Shown here: in pieces, positions 51,191 through 60,900 of the stretch
Numbering within the stretch: the stretch's first letter is position 1
Layout of the letters: every line of letters starts with the position of its first letter
Translations under genes and position numbers: made by a program
From: Nothophaeocryptopus gaeumannii
Taxonomy: Eukaryota; Ascomycota; Dothideomycetes; Mycosphaerellales; Mycosphaerellaceae
Reading direction: 5' to 3'
Assembly: GCA_031771865.1 (NCBI GenBank)
Contig: JASISA010000019.1
Coordinates: 248,001-312,000 of the forward strand
Length of the DNA: 64,000 nt
Notes under the pieces: model-generated
What the model was told of the DNA's origin: nothing
Database searches by the model: none
What the model saw: only the letters and a program-made list of their open reading frames with translations

Positions 51191-52924
51191 ATGGCAGTCA
51201 ACATCCCTTCGAGCAACGTTTGGGCCGGAAATAATGGGAACTGGTCGCTTTTCACAATTCAAATTGGCAGTCCGCCACAGGCAATCAGCGTACTACCTTC
51301 GACATCCGGATCTGCAATCTACGTTCCAACCTTGGATGGATGTGGTGGCCTTGGGATTCTAAGTTCTGAACAATGCAAGACTCTGCGTGGAGGATACTTT
51401 GCGCGAGTGAACTCAACTTCATATAACGGCTATGGACAGTCCGGCATACAGATTGGCAATGTGTTCAACTACACGTTACCTGCTTTTTGGGGGACTGACC
51501 TCGCAGTGCTTGATTCCCGGGGCAACTTGACGCTATCACGCGAGATAGTAGCCGGATATACAACTCTGAATCCTTGGCTAGGATATCTGGGACTGTCTGG
51601 CAATTCCATCGGTCTTCCCTGGGACACGACAGCGAATGCAACGTCCTACAGCGTACTAGACGATCTCTTCTCGAACAAAAAGATCGCGTACAAGTATTGG
51701 GCATACAACGGAGGTGCAAGCTATCGATCGACTCCTGGCAGCTTGACACTTGGAGGGTATGACGCTATCAGGGGTAACGAGCATAATGTCCTTACTGTTC
51801 CCATGAACGCCGCCGCCGGCGTGAGTGGTGATTTGGCGGTCTCTATCTCTTCGATCGACATTAAAGGCAAAGCAAACAGCACCGGATTACCAGTCAGCGC
51901 CGTCATCGATACCTATATTCCAGACATGTGGCTTCCACCAGCTGCCTGTCAGATCTTTGAATCTGCATTTGGGCTCGTCTGGAACAACACTCTCCAGTTG
52001 TATATCGTTAACGAAACTCAGCACGATATTCTCCTTCAGCAAAATACCTCGGTTACACTTACCTTGGCAGCCCCAGGTGGCTCCTCCGGAACGACTACGA
52101 ATATCACCTTTCCCTACGCGAGTTTCGATTTTCAGGCGTCATATCCCATTGCAGCGATCACGGATAGTTCCACTCGAAAGAGATTCTTTCCGCTTAGGAG
52201 GAGCATAGACAAGTTCTTTCTCGGTCGTACGTTCATGCAAGAAGCCTACTTGGCCGTCGATTACGATAAGCAGAGTTTCAGCGTCTCGCCCGCTCAATGG
52301 CCTTCTGACTTGACACCTCAACTCAAAACTCCAGATCAGGCGACATATACTCAACCCAAGGAGGGCCTGGGTAAAGGAGCCCTGGTAGCGGTCATCGTCT
52401 GCGCGTTGCTTGTGTTCATACTGTTGGTTCTAGCAGGCCTTTGGTGGATGAAGAGGAAGAAAGAGCAGCGACTGGCTGTGCTGGACAAAAGTAGGAGATT
52501 GGCCGGAGAGCGATCACTCTCCAGCTCGACGCCGTATCAAAAGCATCGGGATTTTTGGCTTCCGAAACGCCTGACAAGTGGTGGTGATTTTGTCATGACC
52601 AGGTCAACGGCGAGCGGGCATGGCGGGTATGAGGATGGCACCAGTGCTGTACTTCCGGCGTATCAAGAGAGGTATGATGGTCCTTCTTCTAGGTATCCCA
52701 CTCAGTATGACGGTGGGTCGTGGACAATGGGGCAGAATCCAAGGGACGTTGTCGATGAGAGATACGAGATGGAAGCACCAGACAATGGTATCAGGTCTCC
52801 ACCGAAGGGATTTGTGTATTCAGAACTGAGCGGAAGAGACTCATTTGGGAGGGAGAGGGGAAGTCCACATGTTGAGATGAACGGAAGACACGGGAAAGAT
52901 CTCAGAGGAAACCCGTGGTTTTGA
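51191..52924 (+). CDS. Membrane-anchored aspartic-protease-fold protein with degenerate active site
   Basis: Open from an ATG at 51191, 577 residues, no intron. The first 375 residues follow the pepsin-like A1 fold (WSLFTIQIGSPPQ, ILSSEQCKTLRGGYF, SLTLGGYDAIRG, FFLGRTFMQEAYLAVDYDKQSF). The first catalytic Asp is replaced: VLPSTSGSAIYVP has Ser37 where VLVDTGSSDLWVP has Asp. The second site retains D240, but in DTYIP rather than DTG. Several N-glycosylation sites are present. A membrane helix at about 396-418 (ALVAVIVCALLVFILLVLAG) with a KRKK stop-transfer is followed by a 155-residue cytosolic tail. This suggests an inactive receptor- or sensor-like protein. A signal peptide may lie in an unidentified upstream exon. 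Confidence 0.82.
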   Translation: MAVNIPSSNVWAGNNGNWSLFTIQIGSPPQAISVLPSTSGSAIYVPTLDGCGGLGILSSEQCKTLRGGYFARVNSTSYNGYGQSGIQIGNVFNYTLPAFWGTDLAVLDSRGNLTLSREIVAGYTTLNPWLGYLGLSGNSIGLPWDTTANATSYSVLDDLFSNKKIAYKYWAYNGGASYRSTPGSLTLGGYDAIRGNEHNVLTVPMNAAAGVSGDLAVSISSIDIKGKANSTGLPVSAVIDTYIPDMWLPPAACQIFESAFGLVWNNTLQLYIVNETQHDILLQQNTSVTLTLAAPGGSSGTTTNITFPYASFDFQASYPIAAITDSSTRKRFFPLRRSIDKFFLGRTFMQEAYLAVDYDKQSFSVSPAQWPSDLTPQLKTPDQATYTQPKEGLGKGALVAVIVCALLVFILLVLAGLWWMKRKKEQRLAVLDKSRRLAGERSLSSSTPYQKHRDFWLPKRLTSGGDFVMTRSTASGHGGYEDGTSAVLPAYQERYDGPSSRYPTQYDGGSWTMGQNPRDVVDERYEMEAPDNGIRSPPKGFVYSELSGRDSFGRERGSPHVEMNGRHGKDLRGNPWF

Positions 52925-53140
52925 GTGACGAATACACGATCTATCGATCTGAAGGTATGAGGAAGGACCGAAATTGCTCCACGCGGCTACCCATGCTCGT
53001 TCAGACAAGGTTTTGCATGTGATGGCGAGGTCACATGCAATTGAGCGGCTTGCTGATATTGCAGCTGCTTACTCCTTTGCTTTGCTACTCAACAACGACA
53101 CCAACCACAATCGGTCCAAAGACAAAGCAGCGAGCTCGAC

Positions 53141-53677
53141 ATGGCTTCCACTACGAACCCCAAGCCAGAAGGCGTGAAGAAAAGAGGACGGCCGAGAACC
53201 AAACCTCACCCGCCCCGGAAACGCGCCGACTCAGTCATGGCAGATACAATCCGTACATCTACGCTCACAATATCGCCCAACTGATCCCTCACGCTGACTG
53301 AATAAACAGCTGCTCAAGACTCAAAGCCAGTACCAACCACCGAGCCATCTGAACCAACCCCACCAACCATATCCCCAAGCAAAGCACTCTCGTCCAAAAC
53401 AGCCCAACAAATCCGCGAACTGATGGAAAAGCGCTATCCGCCCCGAGACACCCCAATTCCTCCACCGGGTTATCCACCAGACACTGCTGAGAGTGTACGC
53501 AAGGCTATCATCGAGGGTAAGATGAGTATTGATCAAGCTTATCGATCTAGTGACGAGGCGGTTTGGAGAGGTGGCATGGCAAGTTGGGGCTGTGTGGTTT
53601 TGGAGTGTCAGGTAGTGAAAGGCGAGTTTGAGGTCGAGATGAGGGAGCATGGAGAGGGATGTATGTTGAAGATGTAG
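53141..53677 (+). CDS. Small AT-hook protein
   Basis: Two exons, 53141-53252 and 53310-53677, joined across a 57-bp intron (donor GTACAT, branch-like CTGAC, acceptor ACAG), give 159 residues. Residues 13-28 (KKRGRPRTKPHPPRKR) contain the GRP core of an AT-hook inside a basic stretch, so the protein should bind the minor groove of AT-rich DNA. A Pro/Thr/Ser-rich linker leads to a conserved-looking C-terminal module from about residue 68 (TAQQIRELMEKRYPPRDTPI, PPDTAESVRKAIIEGKMSID). I do not recognise this module. Both exons are in frame and well supported by splicing, so I consider the gene real. Confidence 0.75.
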
Positions 53678-54310
53678 GAGGTGAAGGACGTGGGAGATGG
53701 AATATGAGAAGAACTCTTGGTCTAGGAAGGCAAGGAGAGGAGCGTTGAGGAGGACTCAAGAACGATTGATGCTACCATTGTATTGTCGAGGCTGCGAGCA
53801 ATGAAGAAAGTCTTTCACTTAGTTCATGTCCATTCGAGTACCAAAATATCAATTTGCCTTTCGACTCCGGATTGATATAGAGTTTCGCGAGAACTATATT
53901 CCGACACCGCTCATCTGAGTCATCACATGCGCGACAATTTATCCAACCGGATACGTGAGGTTCGAGGAAGACCATACCTCCGACAACCTCACCCCACCCA
54001 TTGCAACAAACAGATAACCTACGCAACCAACCTATCCAACCGAGACATGCGCTGTTACGAATCCGGATTCCAGATCGAGAACATCCCTTCCGCGAGCACG
54101 AATCACCTCCATCGAGCGAACGACATGGCGTGTTCTCAGTAGGAAAGATGGCGACCACCACGCTAGCCCACAGTCGCACGATCTTGCGATCAACGAGATT
54201 GTCTTATCATCTGCGGACAAAGCCCTCAAATAGAGGCCCAACTTGAGCAACCAAGAGCTGGTCGAAACTCACAAACTACTAGAAAGGCAATACCTATACC
54301 CATAACCACA
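53678..54310. other. Intergenic upstream of eIF2B delta gene
   Basis: A 633-bp gap between two plus-strand genes. A minus-strand frame (53772-54179, 135 codons) has no recognisable domain. The promoter of the eIF2B delta gene should lie here. Confidence 0.4.
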
Positions 54311-55834
54311 ATGTCTGAACAACAGAACCAGGACAAAAAGCTGGCGGAGCAGCCTAGGGTGGAGGCAGCGCCACCGGCTGAGGGCGAGCAGAAATTGTCG
54401 GCGGCGGAGCTCAAAAAGCGTGCCAAGGCGGAGAAGGCAGCCCGTCGAGCCGCCGCTGTAGCAGCGAAGGGAGGAGAAGGCGAAGGAGATGCGCCGGTCG
54501 CAGGATCAAGTGGTACAAATGGCGCAGCAAATGGAGAGCTTAGAGCTCCAAAGCAGGCACAACAGCAAAAGCCCAAGGGCGAGCAGAAGGGCCAGCCACA
54601 AAGAGGTCAAGTGCAGCAGAGGCAAGGAGGAGGGCACCGGAGAACACCTTCGGGTCAGCAACAGCAACAGTTGCCAGTAAGAGTACACGGTGGCCAGCAG
54701 AATGCTGTCGAAAGGAAAGAGCCGGTGAAAAAGCAGGAGAACAAGAACGTTGAATTGTTCAGCCATCTATACCTCCAGCCGCGTCGGCATGACATCGAAG
54801 GCGCATCGAAAGACGTCCACCCATCCGTACTTGCGCTCGGCTTGCAAATCAGCACATACGAGATATGCGGCAGCAGCGCGCGATGCGTCGGCATGCTGAA
54901 AGCCTTCAGAGATGCCATCCTGGATTACCACACTCCTGGAGGTACATCCTTGGCACGGCACATGACCCAGCACTACCTGTCACCTCAAATCGAATTCCTC
55001 AAGTCATGTCGACCGATATCTGAATCTATGGGAAACGCGATCAGATGGCTGAAGAAACTCGTTGTGGAGATTGATCCAAGCATCCCAGAACACGAGGCGA
55101 AGGACTACCTGTGCGAAAACATCGACACCTTTATTAGAGAGCGTATCATGGTGACCGACCAAGCTATTGCGACTGCGACTGCGAAGCAGATCAAGCACGG
55201 CTCAGTCGTGCTCACATACGCCAAGTCTTCAATCGTCGAAAAGACGATTCTGCAAGCCAACGCCAGCGGAACAGAGTTCCGAGTCATCTGCCTCGACTCA
55301 CGTCCGCTCTTTGAAGGCAGAAAGCTCGCTCTCTCACTGACACGTGCCGGGCTGGATGTCGAGTATCTGCCCTTCTCTGGCATTCAACGCGCTATCGCCG
55401 ACTCAACTGTCATGCTAACCGGAGCGCATAGTATGCTCTCGAATGGCCACATGCAGTCGCGCGTCGGCACCGCAGCAGTAGCAATGGCTGCGCACAAAGC
55501 ACACATACCGGTCATTGTGTGTTGCGAGTCTGTAAAATTCAGCGGAAAAGTGGCGCTCGACAGCATTGTCCAAAATGAGGTCGCGCCTGCAGAGGAGCTC
55601 CTGGCATCTGTCCCGGCAGCGGCGTCTGTCACTACGAGTGATAAGGACGACGAGGAAGATGAACCGAAGCTCAAGACCCTGCACGACTGGAAGGACATTC
55701 AGAATCTCCAGATTCTGAACTTGATGTACGACACCACTCCGGCTGAGTACCTCAGCATGATCATTTGCGAGTACGGAAGTGTCCCGCCGACCTCTGTACC
55801 GGTCGTTCACAGGCTGGCGAACGAAGGCGAGTGA
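54311..55834 (+). CDS. GCD2: Translation initiation factor eIF2B subunit delta (GCD2)
   Basis: Regulatory subunit of the guanine-nucleotide exchange factor for eIF2, part of the alpha-beta-delta subcomplex that senses eIF2 phosphorylation. ATG at 54311, 507 residues, intronless. The first 150 residues are Lys/Gln/Ala/Gly-rich and low complexity (LSAAELKKRAKAEKAARRAA), as in fungal GCD2. From about residue 155 the conserved fold begins: LFSHLYLQPRR, HPSVLALGLQISTYEICGSS, GMLKAFRDAI. The Rossmann-like C-terminal half is intact: ILTYAKSS-type motif (VVLTYAKSSIVEKTIL), FRVICLDSRPLFEGRKLA, MLTGAHSMLSNG and IPVIVCCESVKF. The acidic loop DKDDEEDEPK near 450 is typical of a surface insertion. Nothing suggests damage. 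Confidence 0.94.
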   Translation: MSEQQNQDKKLAEQPRVEAAPPAEGEQKLSAAELKKRAKAEKAARRAAAVAAKGGEGEGDAPVAGSSGTNGAANGELRAPKQAQQQKPKGEQKGQPQRGQVQQRQGGGHRRTPSGQQQQQLPVRVHGGQQNAVERKEPVKKQENKNVELFSHLYLQPRRHDIEGASKDVHPSVLALGLQISTYEICGSSARCVGMLKAFRDAILDYHTPGGTSLARHMTQHYLSPQIEFLKSCRPISESMGNAIRWLKKLVVEIDPSIPEHEAKDYLCENIDTFIRERIMVTDQAIATATAKQIKHGSVVLTYAKSSIVEKTILQANASGTEFRVICLDSRPLFEGRKLALSLTRAGLDVEYLPFSGIQRAIADSTVMLTGAHSMLSNGHMQSRVGTAAVAMAAHKAHIPVIVCCESVKFSGKVALDSIVQNEVAPAEELLASVPAAASVTTSDKDDEEDEPKLKTLHDWKDIQNLQILNLMYDTTPAEYLSMIICEYGSVPPTSVPVVHRLANEGE

Positions 55835-56660
55835 ACAGGCCACTTTGTGGAGGCATGGTTGGATGCGGCGGGTGTACGAGACTTATGACCAAAGCGTTAC
55901 AGTTCGGAGAGCGTGGCCATTTCCTGGAACTCGGAAGGGCAGAAACGCAAAACCGATTGAACTTCATCCTTCCTCTTATCTCCTTTTTAACACCGCATGC
56001 TTTTCCCATCTGTCCATCAAGATCGCTGAAGCACAGGACAGAACGGCAACCGCAACGTCTAGCGCAAAGACGTGCTGCGCTGACTTCTTTTGGAATGGCA
56101 CGATATCGGACCACCCATCCATCTAGTCCAGCCATTTTCAAATCCACGGCACGCTAACCAGAGGAGAGCATCGTAATGTGCATTGCTGCTGACTTTGGTA
56201 GAACGTTGCCGCGCCGTTGTAAAGAACCGCTGGATTGCCCAGCCTCTACCAAATCTCTCCGAAGGTTTTCCAGCACACAACAACCCTTCAGCCTCAACCA
56301 CCTCTGTCGGTGTTTATTCTCCGGAACGCATGGCGTGAGAATGGCTGAAGATTCTGCGAAAAGGGCTGCAGTACCGTCTTGTTGATCTACACGCTCCGGC
56401 TCGACTTCAAGCCTTCGCTCGTCCACCAGCCCATGCACTTGCCGTTCATATCTGACTTTTGTCTTCTCGCCACGGCGACCATCTACAATGGAGGAAAGTA
56501 GCTGATACAGTGCTGGACAGGCGGGCGAACGACAGCCGCTCCCTTTTCTCCTCCAGACACGGACAGAAAATGGCAAGAAGACTCCTTCACTTTAATATAA
56601 ATCCAACTAGGCCTTCGTCTTGGTCATGGCATCCTCACTGGAGTCTAACAATCCTTCACT
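55835..56660. other. Intergenic upstream of V8-like protease gene
   Basis: An 826-bp gap. A 140-codon minus-strand frame (56154-56576) is Arg-rich and without family features. I see nothing else. Confidence 0.4.
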
Positions 56661-57707
56661 ATGACACAGTATACTCTATTCGCAGCTATGACTGCGGTCA
56701 TTGCACTCTTGCCTCTATCCGCTCATAGTAGCCCACTCTTACGACTGACACCTCGACAGCAAGAACGCCAAATCAGCAATCTTTCAGGTCACGACTCTTC
56801 CTGTGTGCGGAACTTGACCTACGACGACATCATCCCACAACAAACCCTCTTCAATTCTACTACCAGTCTCTACCCCAACTCCAATACCACCGATAACTCA
56901 TCAGCTCTAGTCTCAGATGCTCTCTTCGTAGAATCTGAACAACCGTATATCCCAGCGGACGCTACTTACTTCGAGAGCAACGACGATGCCTCTAACTCAA
57001 CGGCATCCCTTACCAGACGCTACATAAACCCCCCAGACAACCGCTACCTCTGGACAAAAGGCGGCATCCCCTTCATCTGGGTCGGTCGCATAACCTGGAC
57101 AAACGGAATCATCTGCTCCGCAGCCCTCATCGGCCCGCGCCACGTACTAACTGCAAAACACTGCTGGGCCCCCGCTACCGACGCCTACGTCTCAGGAACA
57201 TTCGCGCCGGGGTATGATAATGGACCTATCCTTGGGTCAGCGAAAATCCTGCATGGGTACATGAACAGCGTACCATGGGGGACTGCGTGCGGTTTTAAAT
57301 CAGATTGGGCGGTGTTGGTGATTGATCAACGCCTCGGCGACAAGCTGGGATACTTCGGCGTCCGTCTTCCCAACACCTCCCCCTCCGTCCGCGGCCGTCC
57401 CGGCTATTACCACGAAGGCTACCCCGGCGATCTCGGCGGCGCAACCCAACCCTACCGCGTCGATGGAAACCCGCTCTTCAGAGATCCTCCGGGAAGGGAG
57501 CAGTTTGATTGTGATGCTACAGGTCCATTCTATTCAGATACGGATTGCTCGGGCGGGCAGAGTGGAGGGCCGTTTTGGGGCGAGAGGAAGATGATTTGGG
57601 GGACTTTGAGTGTTACGGGGGAGAATGATGGGAGGGCTTGGGCGGGATGGGGGAGTGGGGATGAGATGTTGGGGGCTGTGAGGAGGGCGAAGGCGGATTT
57701 TCCTTGA
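56661..57707 (+). CDS. Secreted trypsin-fold serine protease (V8/glutamyl-endopeptidase-like)
   Basis: Single exon, 348 residues, ATG at 56661. The N-terminus is a signal peptide (MTQYTLFAAMTAVIALLPLSA). A propeptide-like region to about residue 118 has several N-glycosylation sequons and ends near a basic pair (LTRRY), a likely Kex2 site. The catalytic triad is complete: H167 in TAKHCW, D215 in SDWAVLVID and S301 in CSGGQSGGPFWG. The short mature domain, Cys pairs and GQSGGP loop resemble secreted V8-type S1B proteases. It probably degrades extracellular protein. No sign of truncation. Confidence 0.9.
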   Translation: MTQYTLFAAMTAVIALLPLSAHSSPLLRLTPRQQERQISNLSGHDSSCVRNLTYDDIIPQQTLFNSTTSLYPNSNTTDNSSALVSDALFVESEQPYIPADATYFESNDDASNSTASLTRRYINPPDNRYLWTKGGIPFIWVGRITWTNGIICSAALIGPRHVLTAKHCWAPATDAYVSGTFAPGYDNGPILGSAKILHGYMNSVPWGTACGFKSDWAVLVIDQRLGDKLGYFGVRLPNTSPSVRGRPGYYHEGYPGDLGGATQPYRVDGNPLFRDPPGREQFDCDATGPFYSDTDCSGGQSGGPFWGERKMIWGTLSVTGENDGRAWAGWGSGDEMLGAVRRAKADFP

Positions 57708-57972
57708 GAAGGGGGAGAGGGATTGCATGGTTCGATGATTACGTTGCGCATGTGACTGATGATTGGCGAATGATGCCTGATGTGTTGATGATATATATGA
57801 GGCGAGCTAGGTGTCTCTGCCTCCTTTGATATTACAGTATGGTATCTACTTTACAGATATATGCATCGCTAACAGCACATGTTCCTTCTCTTTAACGCCT
57901 GTCGATGCAGCAATTGGGTATCAAAATTTCGAGCAAGAAAGCAGCGTCATTCGTCTCTCACACCTCCTCTTC
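57708..57972. other. Convergent gap between protease and TEL1 genes
   Basis: These 265 bp hold the two 3' ends. A short AT-rich stretch near 57789-57800 (GATATATATGAGG) is the only notable feature. Confidence 0.4.
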
Positions 57973-60900
57973 TCAGTAAAACGCCGCCCAACCTTGAAAA
58001 AGCACAGCAAGATTCTTCTCATCCGTCGCCATCTGGATCAATTCATTCACAGCAGCAGAAGTGCTCAAATCTTTTGAAAGCTTCTTTTCCACAACCGAAA
58101 GCGCTCTACCCGCTTCTCCAGCTTCCTGCTCCCTCTTCCTAGATGAGTTCTGCTGAGGCCCTGGTATACCGTTGTCCTCTTGATCTTGCACTTTCTTCGC
58201 TCGCACCGGGTTCAATGCCCATGTGTACAGTGGATCATAGCGCAGCACGTTCAGCAGCGTCATGATGCTGTCTTTGTCTTCTCGCACAGCCTTGAGGGTG
58301 AATTCGCAACAGCGACGGAAGACACCTTCTGTCCCGGTCACGCCCATACCGTCGACGATGTCGCGTGTGAGTCGAAAAGGAACCAACTCTGGAATTGGCA
58401 AGACTCTGCCTTGCTCGAATGCAACGCCGAGATCGATGTGGATGATTTCGCCAGTGATCGTGTCGAGCATGATGTTGCTGCAGTGCCTGTCGCCAAGACC
58501 AAGGATGTAGCCGAGTATGGATACACTTGCGGTCGTGCGTGTGTATGCAGTCCTCTTCGCGAACCACTCGTCCGGATCGTCAAAGTGCTCGAAAAAGAAG
58601 TGGCGTAGGACAGGAGGCATATTCGCGCAGACCTTGCGATATGCATCGAGTCGTTGTTCGAAGGTGCCGCCGGCTCGATAGATACCACTAATCGCCTCTC
58701 GAGCCTTTGCATCCGAACAGCCATTGGGGTGGTATCGACGGTGTGCGGGCTTTATCCAGTCGTTGAGTGGGATAGAGTTGGGCACAAATTCGATAATGCC
58801 GGCTCTACTCGTCAATGGGATGACCTTGTATGTGCGCACTGTCAATTGTCGCTGGCGCGTGACCTTATGATTCTGCAGCATAGTGCTGACCTCCTCGAAC
58901 ACCTGCTCCATGATCGCGTCTTGTCTCAGATCGTCATTGCCACTTTTGAATAGCTGCTTGTACTTTTTACCATCTGATGCTTTTGCCGCCATGACCTTAG
59001 GAACACTGAGACCAGTCATGACCGCAACCTCCTTATCGAAACCGGTGATGACTGGGACGTCACTGTAGCCGCCGCTGGGCCTTAGTGGCAGCGTGATCGT
59101 AGCTGGCGGCAGGCGATACTTGACAACATTATCGAAGACTTCCTTCGCTTCTTTAAACTTTCCGACAGGGACCTTGTTGGTGCCCCGGGGCGGATCTGGA
59201 GCAGCAACCTCAGCCAGCTTCCGGTACAGTCGACATGCGGCCCAAAAGCGATCGATGAAGTTCCTTTGCTTCAGGTCGGCTCGCAGATCTTCAGTTATTG
59301 CATTGGCGGCACTCAGCCGGGAGAGGGCTGCGCCATCAGCTCCCGGTTTCGCTGATCGTGCTGCAAAAAGATGGTGCAGACTGTGATGGGGATGTTCCTT
59401 AAAGATGCGGTGCATCAGCTCACCAAGGGCTTGTTGGAAGGGCGAAACTCCATCGTCGAGCCGTGACATCAACTGGTTCATGAGCCGTACGAACTTCCAG
59501 CTAGGCACCAGAGGAAGGTATTTCAAGACCTCATTGTCAGCTTCTACGTCTCCGTCATCCGAGTTTTCTAGCCAAAGAGCAAAAAAGCGGAGCACACAGA
59601 TGTCGTGTTGGTCTGATGCTGCAAGCGCCTGCAGATAGCTTCGGAGCGAGGCTTGAACATGGCCGCGACGAGCTTCCTTCAGACGCTTCTCTTCTGCGCT
59701 GTCAAGCTCAAGCCAGACTTGGGCTTGCCGCAGTTCCTTATTTCTGATTTTCTCCTGGTCTGCCCTTGACTTAGTACGTAGCGACTGCTTTATGGCTGCA
59801 ATTTCTTCTTCTTTGCCTTGCCTCAACTTGCACATGCGGCTCAAATTCTCGATGTTGCCTGGGCTCTGCAGCTCGTTGTCACAGAACTTTGCGAATTCAT
59901 AGTAGACTTTGCCAGCTTCCGCAGTTCGTGGCTGCTTGTTCGCATGTGAGAGCGCGGGCTTCAAGTACAGCGACAGGATGTCTTCAGGCTTCTCCAGGCG
60001 CGCTTCTGCCAATTGGTGGCCAAGTTGAGCCAGCAGACCTGCTCGGCCTACAACCACATCCTGCTTCTCGAGGTCTTTGAGACTGGCCACCTCGCGAAGT
60101 ATCTTGACTGAGATGTCTGCTTCTTTGGACTCCCAAAGTACCAGAGCTGTTTCGTGTTTCATGGCTCCGTTCAGGCTCAAATTCAGGTCTCGAAAAGACT
60201 GGGACAATCCGTTCAAGGCTGTCGTGGCAGCCAGTGCTTCCTGCAGTTGTGAATGCTCACGAGACAGTTGCGAGGTTGCAAGAAGAGCTTCGGCCTCGAA
60301 GAGCCTAAAGCGTTTTTGGTCGAGATGCAGAGCCTTTTGTAAAGCAGCGTTGTGGCTGAGGATGCCGAACAACGTCTCTCGACCAGATAAAACAGATTTG
60401 ACATCGTCAAAACGAGCCATGTGCATCCACTGCTGGCGGCTTTTCATGACGTCCCAACGGAAAGCGGCATCAGGCTCATTTGCTGAAGATATAATTTCTC
60501 CAATCTCCGTGAGCGTGGTCAGCACACCGTGCCAGGCATGAGACGGAATGGCGGATTTGCCTTTCGAGATTCCCTCTTTCATGTGCTCCAGCATAGCAGA
60601 TTGGGACTTTCCCTGGACGTGAAATAGATCGCTGGCCCGACTCAGTTCCTGGAATACGCCGAATGTGCGCGAAGTATCGCTTCGAGTCTCGGGCGGGGTG
60701 ATTTCCCATTGTTGAAGTTTCTGGGCCGCACTCAGCATTTCACTCGAGCAGGTCATGGTATCGCCGATGCCGCGTGTGACCAGCGCAAAAGTGAGACTAT
60801 TGAAGCTTAAAGTAGACAGTGACTGGATCATGCCTATGGCGTCAGCCTCCGGGAGCCGCTGCTGATGGCGCATGTGGCTGTCCATCTGAGCAGACCGGAA

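Noticed and set aside
56154..56576. 140-codon minus frame upstream of the V8-like protease
   Set aside because: Low-complexity Arg/Glu content and no family features.
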